Below are positions 40,432 to 55,792 of a DNA stretch of 64,000 nt, in pieces. The notes beneath the pieces are model-generated. The model was not told where the DNA came from. It made no database searches and saw only the letters and a list, made by a program, of their open reading frames with translations. This stretch comes from Blastocystis sp. Blastoise. Lineage: Eukaryota > Sar > Bigyra > Opalinata > Blastocystidae. The stretch is taken from contig JBBPEB010000002.1 in assembly GCA_039096225.1 (NCBI GenBank), positions 1 through 64,000 of the forward strand, in the 5' to 3' direction. The position numbers and the translations under genes are program-made. Position 1 is the first letter of the stretch. The number at the start of each line of letters is the position of its first letter.

Positions 40432-41379
40432 TTATTCAATTAATTTTTTAAATAAATTATTATTTTCTAAAGATACATAAGAATTAATATGTGTATAATC
40501 ATTATGACATAAAGCAGAAGCAGAATTTTCTATATCTTGGAATGTATTGGTTGTAGTTGTAGCATATAATTTTCTTAATGCATTAATGGTCAATTTTGGA
40601 TGGATTTGTTTTAAATGCTTATTCACAAACCAATCAAATGCTTTAGTAGTAAATCCAGTTCTTACAGAAGATTCAAATATAAATTTACGATTTGGATTTC
40701 TTTTTAAGAGTAATTCTAGATCTTCAATCAATTCTTTTGGTGCATCTAATTGAATTGTAGAGTATTTACCAGCAGTTTTATAATCATTTAATAGAATAGA
40801 ACCAGTATGTTTCTCTTTATCATAAACAATATAATTCTTATGAATAGCTGGATCAATAGTATCTTCTGGTGATAGAATGAATAATTGAGCATAATCAGCA
40901 CGAGCAGGAGGAAGATAGGAGTAAAAATCTAATATTAATCGTAATGGATTATAATTTTCTAATTTATCGTGATATTCATGTAAATATGGAGTCGTAATAC
41001 CATCTTTAATAAGATCTTGAATTAAAGTACGTTTCTTATTATCCAGATATTTTTCATACATTGAATTGATAATCACATAAAATTCACACCATTTATTTAA
41101 AATACCTTCTTTATTTAATGAAGAAACATTACGTATAATAAATAATATCAATTCACATAACGATTTCATTGGACTAATTTTGATTTTACGTTCATTTACC
41201 ATATAATCCATGAATGAATAAGGATTCTTCAAGAATTCTGAGAACTTTTTAAATGGTAATGGGAAAATATATAAATTGAAATAATTGGTTAAACGTTTTT
41301 TCCAAATATCAGAATAATTTGAATTCTGTATAACCAAAAGATACTTGTCATAATTTGTATTTTTCATTGATTTTCTCAA
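40432..41379 (-). CDS. tyrosine recombinase / integrase of provirus A, 315 residues
   Basis: SYLPPARADYAQLFIL (about residue 153) matches the first Arg block of tyrosine recombinases from Polinton-like viruses and related elements, where a PP-x-R-x-D-Y string is typical. INALRKLYATT (about 264) is the second Arg block, and ALCHNDYTHINSYVS (about 288) gives His and the Tyr nucleophile. The N-terminal half is helical as in a core-binding domain. Length and position next to the terminal repeat fit the integrase. Transcription points inward from the right terminal repeat, behind the TTCnnGAA array at 41456-41503, mirroring the small acidic gene at the left end. Confidence 0.82.
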   Translation of the reverse strand: MRKSMKNTNYDKYLLVIQNSNYSDIWKKRLTNYFNLYIFPLPFKKFSEFLKNPYSFMDYMVNERKIKISPMKSLCELILFIIRNVSSLNKEGILNKWCEFYVIINSMYEKYLDNKKRTLIQDLIKDGITTPYLHEYHDKLENYNPLRLILDFYSYLPPARADYAQLFILSPEDTIDPAIHKNYIVYDKEKHTGSILLNDYKTAGKYSTIQLDAPKELIEDLELLLKRNPNRKFIFESSVRTGFTTKAFDWFVNKHLKQIHPKLTINALRKLYATTTTNTFQDIENSASALCHNDYTHINSYVSLENNNLFKKLIE

Positions 41380-41455
41380 GTAGAATCTCTAAAACTTCTA
41401 TTTTCAAAAGAATAATACATAAGAAAATCAAAATAAAATATCTAAGATTCTCATG

Positions 41456-41503
41456 TTCTCGAATGTTCTAGAAGTTTCGAGAATGTTATAGAATGTTCTC
41501 GAA
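41456..41503 (-). promoter_or_regulatory. heat-shock-element-like array upstream of the integrase, right end
   Basis: Ten alternating TTC/GAA units (one TTA) at exact 5-base steps. The inner boundary of the terminal repeat (41466) falls inside it. It lies about 77 nt before the integrase ATG. Confidence 0.68.
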
Positions 41504-42223
41504 AATTTATATTTTTCCATAACGGTCGCTCATGTTTCCAAAAGTCTCTCGTTATAATCGTGGTGGTGGGTACATCTTTTTACAAGACCACACCACCACC
41601 AGCTTTTCTTTCACCCACTATAAATACATACCTTGATCACTTTACTCTTTTTATATATATTTTTTTATGATTATCATGACTTTTTATATTATTTATTGAT
41701 CACTATACATACATTTTTATTTTATATATTCCCGTGATTATTTTTATTATTTCTTTTTAGATAGAACCATCCATTTCATCTTTTCTCTATATAAAGGGAG
41801 GGTCGGGGTGTGTGTTTATTTAGCACATTCTGTGCTTCTTTTCGTATTTCTTTCTGTATTCCCGTGATTATTTTACTCACTTTACCAACGATGGAGCCAT
41901 TTCCCATGAATATTCCCTGTAAAGGGGAGGGTTGGACTGTGTATTTTATTTCTTTTATGATTACTATGAGTTTCTCCTTGATCACTTTACGTTTCACGTT
42001 GGAATCGGAACACAAATAAATTAAAAATAAATAAACATGGGGAAAAATAAAAATACACACACACTACCCTACACTCCCATGGTTATTTTACTTCAGAAAT
42101 GTTATTAATTCTTCCGTCGAGAACAAAAAGGGGGGATGACTTCCCCGCTTATGGCTGCGCGCGTCGCGCAGACTCTATGCGGGGTTTGCATACCCCCTTC
42201 TGCAGTTCGAAGAACGGAAGAAT
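41466..42223 (-). repeat. right terminal inverted repeat of provirus A
   Basis: This is the reverse complement of the left repeat. The outer boundary is fixed at 42223 because the sequence beyond it (GAATTAAAT) shares nothing with the corresponding flanks of the left end or of provirus B. Its inner edge lies in a TTCnnGAA array upstream of the recombinase gene. Confidence 0.97.
42108..42223. repeat. 116-nt GC-rich terminal palindrome, copy 2
   Basis: Same sequence as copy 1 after reverse complementing, with the same arm order. There is therefore no flip-flop inversion of the asymmetric parts between the two ends. Confidence 0.9.
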
Positions 42224-42945
42224 GAATTAAATATAAATAAACGTGATTATTATGAAATAAATATGCGTGCTAGCAGCATATTAATAATTCGTATAAATCG
42301 ATATTAGTTAATTAATTATAAACGATAAATTCTTGTTTTCATTATAAAACGAAAATATTGAATAGGAATTAGAATTATTTCGTAATATTGAGAGTAAACA
42401 TTCTAGCGGCGTGGTTCGCTTGTTAAGCATATTTGAAAATATTTTATTTTGACAATAATTATTTCCAACATAATGAAATAAAACTATTTTGTTATTTTAT
42501 CACACATTTTCGAAAAACAATAGTGATATCGTTAATAATATGGATAATTTATAACGGCATAAATGAATATATATATGATTTTTATATATTAATTTCATGA
42601 ATATCTAATTGTATCTGTGTATAAGTGATATATAGCCATATTAACATATAAATATATTAATTATGCTATTATTATCATTTTAATTGTGAATGGCAATTAA
42701 ATATGGTATATATTAGTATATTATAATGTACTATTAGTGTAAAACAAAAATCTAGTAAACTAATAACATTAGTAATGGAATATATACAAACATATAATTA
42801 GTAAAATATATTAAATAAAATAATATATACGCATATATATAAAGAGACTATATAATTAAAAATAATGAAATATATATATAATATATAAAAATATATAAAA
42901 ATTATATATTAAAATAGTTAATGAAATGATAAAGTAATATTTTTA
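42224..42945. other. host flank between provirus and transposase gene, no gene
   Basis: AT-rich with a short palindrome ATGCGTGCTAGCAGCAT (about 42263). I could not identify transposon termini. Confidence 0.4.
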
Positions 42946-45900
42946 TTACATATAATCATCGTCTAAAACGGCTTTGAATGAAGTGAAGACCGATACATGG
43001 AAAACGTCATTTTGATTGACTTGATCATTTGCCGGAATATATTCATCGTCAGGATTCTAAATATATATATGAATATATTAAAAACAAATATATATACATA
43101 TATATACATTATTATTATTACTGCGGCTTTCTATTTCTTTTGATACGCCAAAGTCGAGAGATATCACGTTATATGGCTTCATCTCGTTAAGTAAACAGTA
43201 TTCATACTCGTCATCCATCAGTGATGCTATACGAGAAGAGGGATTCACGAAATAGCCATATAATCTAGTTTGGCTGAAATTACCTTGTTGGTACTTATGT
43301 ATCTTAAGAACCATCATATCCTCAATTTGTAAGAAAAAAAGAACCTGGCACAATAAAGGACGAATAACGAAGTTACCAGAATCTAACTCAACAACGATAT
43401 TTCGTATCATATACGAATTATTTTTGTATTCAGCATTTGACTTTTCTATATATTCTCTGAATGATATTTCACCGTTAACTACAATTGAGCTGTAGCAGTA
43501 TCGTTTTAATGATCTAAACCCCATTATAAGCCTATGCTGTATATCCACGTTATGATCTATCGCTTCTTTGATAATACTAGTAGGAGTTGACTCATCGAAA
43601 CATGGATAAAATAATTTTGATTTTATACAAGTTGATGAAGAAGAGGATAGGAGGGAGATAATGGATAGGATATCTTTATCGGATAGATCAGGTAATGACC
43701 TTTCCTTAACGCCTTTGAATGAATGTATGCCGGAGTATCCATCGACAGCCATTTCATGATATTGAAGAGACGTATAGCGGTTATCGCTATTGTTCTGATT
43801 GTTCTCAATTTGATTTATTTTAGGAGGGAATATCTGAATGCATTCTCTATCCTGAATTTTTATAATAGCCGATTCATTGAAGTTCGTCGTACCTTTAGTA
43901 ATTCTCTTAATAGTCTTATATGATCGTTCGGCTTCCCATGTTGACGTATAGTATAGCGAACCGCTATTTCGTATACATAAAGCTAAATGCTTTATTGAAT
44001 GCATTTGATTACTTATAAGGACAGCGGGTAATACCGACTCAAGAAGGCAGACAAATAGAATACATCTTTTCTCAAACGCCTCTAGTTCGTTTTTCTGGGT
44101 GATTGGGTTTATCTCCATAGTATCACATATAATTGAACCGAATAATTCAATTACAGAAACAAGTGGAGAGTCAGCACACGTAAAATCCGATGTAAGAAGC
44201 GGAAGAAACCTAGAGAAAAACATAATACGGCTATGAGAAGAAGCAGAAAAGAAATTCATATCATCTAGTATAGTATGTATTTGATAGGTGTCTATGTCAT
44301 ATAACGAGTTTATCTCTTTCATTCTATTTAAAATAATCCTTTTGTTATCGCCAGATAGCGAAATCTTTTTAATTATCTCTGCCTGTTCTGTTTCTGACGC
44401 AATATATACCAAGTTGGAGTATATTTTGGTATTCGGATAATTCCATAATAATTCCATTAGAGACGTAGTAACATTATTTAGTAGATGCATCGGATCAAGT
44501 GAGGTAGACTCATACATATTAAAATATTTAAGTTTCTGAAAACTTAAACTAAGTACTATTGGCGTAATTTCATTTGTAGCATCGGCAGAATCAGCGGTAT
44601 TATCCGTATCAGCGGTATCATCAATATCAACATTATTAGTAGTATCAGCATTATTAGTAGTATCGGCAGTATCGGCAGTATTGGTAGTAGTAGTATTAGT
44701 AGTAGTATTAGTAGTATTAATATTAGTAGTAGTAGTAGTAGTAGTAGTATTTGACCTCAGAGAAGCAGGAGAAGAGTTGATTGCATCTGTGTATATTGAG
44801 CTAGTAGGTATCTCTATAGGTGCAGAAATAGAAACGACTACATTTGAATCAATAATAGATTCATCTATATAGTTTGTAAGCATCCTTGTTGAATTTTCTG
44901 TTTCATTCGGACGATATATAGGAATGAAAAACGTCGTTTTATTATCGTATTCGTCCCGTAACTCGCTAACTTCCGAATAACAGCACTTAATACCATTATG
45001 AAACGTATTATCTCTTTTACGGCATACTGGGACCTCGCAAAAGCGGCATGGATATGTATTAGCGCTTGATGGAGTGTTAACCATTTTTGATACTGCCGGA
45101 TAATCACCATAAACATCGAGAAGAATAGCTATAACTCTCTTATTCTCGTTTGAATCGCCAAATGGGATATCAATACCATTTTGAAGGATTTCGAATTCAG
45201 AACATAGTATATCAATAACAGAAGATACCATTTTAGCAGTAGGGCAGCCATAAAGCCATAAACGGCGATGATCGGTATTCCTTTTCTGAGAATAGTTAAG
45301 CAGCTTCACTGTAATGGGATAACTTGATTTATTTTCGTCTTTCTTAGGTTTATCGAAAACTGAAATACCATCGCTTGTAAGTGAGAAGAAGAGGAAGATA
45401 TCGGCTTTATCATACAATGGGCGTGTATACCTATAAAAGCTAGAACCATAAAAAAACAGCGGGATAGATTCGGTGGATACGGGAAAGTTACTAGGTCGGC
45501 TCATATCGTCACCAATCGGTAAATAATAGCTTTCTTGCTGGTGAAGGCGAAGCATCGACAGTATTTCATCCTTATTATAATAGCATAAGTCTTTAATAGT
45601 ATCTGTATTTAGAAGCAGCTTCTTTATTCGTGGTATTATTGGCAGAATCGTCGTATGATATATATCTATATATAATATATAATATATATAATATATAATA
45701 TATAATAATATATAATATATAATATATAATAATATATAATATAATAATATATAATATATAATATATAATATATAATATAATAATATATAATATATAATAT
45801 ATAATATATAATATATAATATATAATATATAATATATAATATATAATATATAATATATAATATATAATATATAATATATAATATATAATATATAATATAT

Positions 45901-46533
45901 AATATATAATATATAATATATAATATATAATATATAATATATAATATATAATATATAATATATAATATATAATATATAATATATAATATATAATATATAA
46001 TATATAATATATAATATATAATATATAATATATAATAATACATAATATATATACCTTTTACTAGTATATCTGGATCTTGTGGGCATAATATATCTTTTTC
46101 TGGTAAATGATTTCTCGTTAACGTAAAATTTGTTACTTGCTGACACTTAGGGCATATATATAATCGTAATGATTCTGGCAAGAATTTTTGTTTGGAGCGA
46201 AGTCTTCGGATATACGATTGACTATCACAGTTTGTATCGATATATATGTTATTATCAGATTTGACAATATTACAGACAGACATAAAAGATTCTAGTATAT
46301 TGTGAAATTTTTCATAGGGTAATTCTTGTTTTACCCATAACTTATAAGCCTCCATTTCAATTTCGTCTTTTACCGTGTTACAAGTGAAATTTTCGTTTGA
46401 TTCCTATGTAATACAAAAATTGTTTTAAAAATATTATTATTATGTTATATACTGATATATTCATTAGTGTCGAAAAAAGCTTATTTAGACTGCTGTCTTC
46501 ACTATCTCCTATATGAAAAATTATTATATCCAT
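42946..46533 (-). CDS. Tnp2/CACTA (En/Spm)-like transposase, four exons
   Basis: Exons in coding order are 46533-46453, 46403-46055, 45665-43108 and 43056-42946, phases 0, 1 and 0 agreeing, stop TAA 42946-42948. Exon 2 has a C-x2-C zinc-knuckle-like element (LYICPKCQQ). Exon 3 has the tnp2 order: IIPRIKKLL, SLTSDGISVFDK then SYPITVKLLNY, ILLDVYGDYPAVSKM, CRFCEVP, LDPMHLLNNV and SIKHLALCIRNSGSLYYTSTWEAE. These match CACTA/En-Spm-type transposases by motif order. A (Thr/Asn/Asp/Ala) repeat lies mid-protein. Intron 2 is an almost pure TATAATATA repeat of about 390 nt that is open in two frames and easily mistaken for coding. Frames are intact, so it may be active or domesticated. It starts 0.7 kb from the end of provirus A. 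Confidence 0.75.
45666..46054 (-). repeat. intron of the transposase gene made of TATAATATA repeats
   Basis: The donor GTATATATATTATG and acceptor TATATAG flank a tandem repeat of about 10-base TATAATATAT units. Translation gives a meaningless YIIYYILYI repeat in an open frame. Confidence 0.85.
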
Positions 46534-46779
46534 TTTTCATTAAGCGTTTAAATAGTATTTTAATTAATTTTAAAAAAATTGTAAAATTACAAAACAAATA
46601 ATATATATTAAGATTTAGGTATGTAGAAGCATATATATAGAAATATGAAATGCTAACATACTTATTATATTGTTGAAATTAGGAGTTAACAAATTATTAC
46701 TAATAGTATTTAACTCGTTGGGATTGGCATCATTCTGAATAATAAATGATGTATCGATTAGACCTAAATATATTTATAC

Positions 46780-47000
46780 AAATATATTTATACAAATATA
46801 TATATAGAAAAATATTTATAGAAATATATTTATAGAAAAATATTTATAGAAATATATTTATAGAAATATATTTATAGAAATATATTTATAGAAATATATA
46901 TATCTAGAAATATATATTTAGAAATATATATAGAAATGCATTTATAGAAATATATATTTAGAAATATATCTAGAAATATGCACATAGAAATATATATGCA
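46780..47000. repeat. tandem ATATTTATAGAAAT repeats between divergent transposon-linked genes
   Basis: Roughly 14-bp units (AAATATATTTATAGA and variants) repeated about 15 times within the 1.1-kb gap separating the transposase gene (minus) from the gene at 47619 (plus). It could hold bidirectional promoter elements. The rest of 46534-47618 shows no gene. Confidence 0.7.
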
Positions 47001-47618
47001 TATATTTTAGAAATTAATCTTGATATTCTTTTATATATAAAAGAATTTATAGATTATAATATTATTTGATAAAGAATGTAAAACATTTTATAATTAATGA
47101 TTCGAAAGGGAATAGAAAAACTTTTACAGAGAAAATATCAAAATAATACATATATATACTTCTATGTGATTCATGTAATCTGATCTGTATTGAATTCGTA
47201 GTATTGCATTCTGATGATATAATATCTATATATAGTAAAAGATTATTAATAAGCATATATACGTATAGCAGATTTCTTCCTGTGTGCATAGAAACGTTTC
47301 AGCGTTGTTTGTTTCATTACATAAAAACCAAGGAAGAAAATTGTTTAAATATTAAAATTTATTTAGAAATATATATTAAATATAATCTATATTGTTTGGT
47401 ATTCACTGTTCTTATGATAGATTGATTATATTTATTTTTTAAGAGAAAATTTAAAAATAATTATAAAAATAATAACCTTAATTCTATCTTCTAATCATGG
47501 GAATATTCTTTTAGAGTACTTAAATACCAAAATTATTCGATATTTGATATTAAAAAAATATTTTATTTAATTTTTTGTATTTTCTGAATATATAAGCATA
47601 TATACTTATAGGGATTAA

Positions 47619-48689
47619 ATGGAGTTTAACACGCCTCAAGATTCCAGCCAAATAGATACTTTTCTTACATCTCCGGATGATGATAGTATCTCGGCTGACA
47701 GTATTATCCCGAATAATCAAAATGAAACTACTCGAGATGGTCGGCTACAGAGTCTACGCCAATTACGGATCAAAACTCTAAGTGAAGTCGAATCGTTTTT
47801 CACTTATTATGAAAAACTAATAAATGGAGGTATGTTTGAAATATTTATAATTATTTATTTATATAGAACAATCTCGTCTTGAATGTAGTAGTGATGTCGA
47901 AATACTCCTTCGAAAGTTATGTATAAAATCATTCGGTTTTGTTACGCCCAAACTGGTTACCAGAGAAATTATTTATGTATATATATATATCATAATATCA
48001 AAATTTATATATATTTATATTATATGTATATTTATATAGAAATTTCTTGATTTGATTCCTCTCGTGATTTCACAATCCGAGAGAGAATCAGCGTTATCGA
48101 TGTGGGAGAAAGGTCCTAGAGGCTACAACATCTCTACACGTCATCCTTTGTTTACTAAGATTTGTAGCATTACTTTGAATGCGACTACAAAAATAGATTC
48201 TTCCTACAAATATGACCCTTTCAGTTTGGAACTGGCAATAATAGTCTCCTTTCGAAACAAAAAAAACAAAAGAAATCTTATGAAATATTTCAAGGTTGTT
48301 CCTATTACTGAGATCGATGCAAATAGTATTATGAATAGTGAATACGATGATATATTTGTAAGTAAATTCTTTTATACTTTTATATTAATATTAAAGTTAT
48401 ATATACTTATTTATATATGTTTATTAATATTATATTAATATATATACTTATTTATATATGTTTACTAATATTATATATATATATACTTATTTATATATGT
48501 TTATTAATATTATATATATATATATAATATTTATTTATATTATATTTTATTTATATTATATTTTTATAGAAATACCGATATCGAGCATTACCTGTAGTTG
48601 AAGATATTTTTGGTCTTAAACAAGATCAAAAGAAATTGTATGAAATATTATATTCTTGCTATATTAACTATTCTGATATAAACCAATAA
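47619..48689 (+). CDS. four-exon gene of unknown function, divergent partner of the transposase
   Basis: Exons are 47619-47829, 47867-47976, 48040-48357 and 48570-48689, with consistent phases and a TAA end, about 252 residues. The N-terminus is acidic and Ser-rich, probably disordered (DTFLTSPDDDSISADS). The central part has IPLVISQSERESALSMWEKGPRGYN and FSLELAIIVSFRNKKNKRNLMKYFKVVP, and the end is KYRYRALPVVEDIFG. I recognise no family. Its richer GC content and clean introns resemble the transposase gene. CACTA elements often carry a second DNA-binding protein gene, so a transposon accessory protein is plausible. Confidence 0.65.
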
Positions 48690-51269
48690 TATTGTACATA
48701 TATATATATATACAATATTATATTATATTCTATATTACTATACATATAAATGTATAAATATATATATATAAATCAATAAATTATTTATATCTTGTTATCA
48801 TTATTGTTTAAAATAACTGTTATTACAATGATTATTCTATTATAATTAGTTTTGTTTCATGCATTGCTAAATGTAGTTTTTACTGGATATATGCTGATTT
48901 TTTCTAATCTAAATTTTATTCTAATATACATAAACAATCCATTTAAAAGTAATTTAAGCATTTATTATTTAAATAAATACACATTTTCACAATTGCCCAA
49001 CATGTAATTCATTATGAGACAATATGCTATTTCTCAGTGTATTCATTTACTTAATATAAAAAATATCAAACTAAATTTACAAGGAATCTATATTCCAAAA
49101 TTTATAAGAGAATTGTCAAAAAAAAAAGAAAAATAAAAAAAAATAAGTTAATAATTTTATTATTTTAATTTTTCTTTGAATCGAGTCAATATGAATATTC
49201 TGCTCTTATTTCTGTCAGTATAGGAATTATTTAATATAGAAAATATGATTTAAAATTTATTTTCGTAGGATTTGCGTTGGAAATGTTTGGTCATCTTCAA
49301 AAAAATAATATAAGGTTGTGTTCAAATCAATATACAGATTTGTAATATAATGTAATTATTTAATTCTATGTTGTTTATAGAATTGCTTAACCAGAAAATT
49401 TAGACATTTCTGTTTTCTTTAATAAGGAAATATAACGAAAATAACCGAGTAGTTATTTTCTTTTCAAAACAAAAAACAAGAATATTTGTAACTTAATCTT
49501 GGCGTAATTCACACTCAGCATAGTAGAAGGTGTTTTCTTTAGAGTATGCATAGTAGACCAGGCCAATAGGCGGGTAGCCTATTGGCCATACTATGCTGAG
49601 CATGAATTTTTTCGTCATACTATGCTGAGCATAAATTATCCCACTTAATCTTCGATTATTTTTCTTACCTATAGTTTGGTATTATCATGTAATTAGTATC
49701 TACAGTTTGTTTCCTGAATGGACTATGTATGTCTCTTTTATATTTATTTATTCATTTTTTGTTTTGAGTAAATATAAATTTTTTAGATTTTTTAGAATTA
49801 GTCTTATTCAAAATTAAATAAGTTTCTACGTTACTAAATGAGATGAAATCATTGTTGGAATGATCCTATAAAGTCAAAATTACTTTCTGGATACAATTAT
49901 TATTTAATTTGTTTGTATATTTAATTTATTTGTAACTGTATAGATAAATAGTGTTTCTGAGTTCATACCATGCTGAACTGATATTCTGGTTCTGTTTGAA
50001 TTGGAACATTTACTGATGCAATGTAATTGTTTTTCTTTTATTATCTTTTTTTGATTTATTTTACTTTGTTTATAGTAATAAATATTTTAACATATTAGTT
50101 TCTTATTATTTTAATATTATCTTTGTAATCAATTTGATATTTTAAAAATTTAACGAAAGTATATATATTTTAGGAATGTAAATGTAGAAGATTATTTGCG
50201 TATTATCCTTTTTTAACCATGTTATACTTGCTAATAGAGAAATTTAAATGTATATAAATTATTATTATGCTTTTTATTAGATTTTTTATTAGTTTTATTA
50301 CACATATTGTATAGAATCATGTATGTTAATTCAATAGTTTGGATAAAATTGTAACTAAAGATTTAAATAGATATAAATATTATCATACTCTGGAAGTTAT
50401 ATATTATTATTATCATTATTTTTAGAATTATTACAAACATGCATATACAAAAAATTAAAACTAGAAACAGAACCAAATACTAATTAGTATATTATAATAA
50501 ATTATACTATTTTTTATATATTATATATTTTTATATTTTATATAGTTTTATTATTAATAATAAATACATATACAGATAAGAAAATTGAAATAATTATAAT
50601 TTGAATACTATTATTAAAGAACGATGTGATGGAAATGATTCATGTATTTATAATAAAAATAGCAGTATTTCTTCTTTAACAACTTAGTGTAGACTATTCA
50701 TATTGTATTATGTATATATAATAGAATATAGATATAAATAATATAGTATTTGGACTGAAAAACAGCCTTATTATTGTGATTATATTGGCAAATATGGGAA
50801 CTTAGATGGAGTTACGAAGAAAGAGAATTATTATCATATCCGTTATAATCGATTCATACTCTTGAAATCCTTTTCATATACAATTTATCATAAATTAGAA
50901 CGAAACGAAGTTTCTAAACTTATATCTCATTTTCATATCAAACATAATAAAGTATTTCAGATATTAATTATTATTATAATTAGAATTAAATATATATATA
51001 TATATTATTTTCTAGTTGCTTTCGATTGTATCTGATCGTCTATCGAATCCACAACGGGGAAGATAATGCTGAGTAAATGTTTAAAATATAGAAAAGATAC
51101 AAGTCATATTGTTTCCTCTTCCTGATTTATTAATAATAAATGTATATGCATTATTTAAATATTTATATATTATTATTACTATTTTAGTATTCTTATTGGA
51201 TTTTATTATTTTCATAGCTTTATATGTATTCATTTAATAATAAATATACATATATATATAAAGACATCT
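48690..51269. other. long AT-rich intergenic region
   Basis: No gene is supported. The only structured element is the foldback at 49506-49613. Confidence 0.5.
49506..49613. repeat. foldback element with nested inverted repeats
   Basis: Outer arms AATTCA, two bases, CTCAGCATAGTA (49506-49525) and the inverse TACTATGCTGAG, two bases, TGAATT (49594-49613) enclose an inner palindrome GGCCAATAGGC / GCCTATTGGCC with GGGTA as loop (about 49561-49587). A third TACTATGCTGAGCAT lies just outside at 49617-49632. It looks like a small MITE or a structured regulatory element. Confidence 0.65.
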
Positions 51270-55614
<4,345 letters not shown>

Positions 55615-55700
55615 TTATTATTATAATACTTATTATTATTATAATACTTATTATTATTATAATACTTATTATTATTATAATACTTATTATTATTATATAG

Positions 55701-55760
55701 CTATATATAGACTTGCAGATAAATCGTTTTATATATAATGAAGATAATGATAACTATCAG

Positions 55761-55792
<32 letters not shown>

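Larger units (their letters stand above)
17088..42223. mobile_element. complete integrated Polinton-like virus / virophage-type provirus (provirus A)
   Basis: The element is bounded by 758-bp terminal inverted repeats, and inside it the character of the DNA changes. There are long intronless frames on both strands with short spacers, in contrast to the intron-riddled host genes. It encodes a packaging ATPase, minor and major capsid candidates, a maturation-protease candidate, AEP primase-SF3 helicase and tyrosine recombinases. This gene set and the 25-kb size match Polinton-like viruses and virophages. No family-B DNA polymerase or DDE integrase frame is present. The flanks (AATATTA left, GAATTAA right) show no convincing long target duplication. 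The two repeats differ at only about one position, so the insertion is recent or the ends are being homogenised. Confidence 0.9.

Noticed and set aside
17088-42223. Classical Polinton/Maverick with DDE integrase and family-B polymerase
   Set aside because: Neither gene is present. The integrases are of tyrosine-recombinase type and replication is by primase-helicase.
17080-42235. Short direct target duplication (ATTAA-like) flanking provirus A
   Set aside because: AATATTA on the left and GAATTAA on the right share only AT-rich similarity and no exact duplication at fixed positions.
45666-46054. Open frame encoding a long YIIYYILYI repeat joined to the transposase
   Set aside because: It is a TA-repeat intron. 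Donor, acceptor and phases on both sides agree, and removing it restores the domain order.
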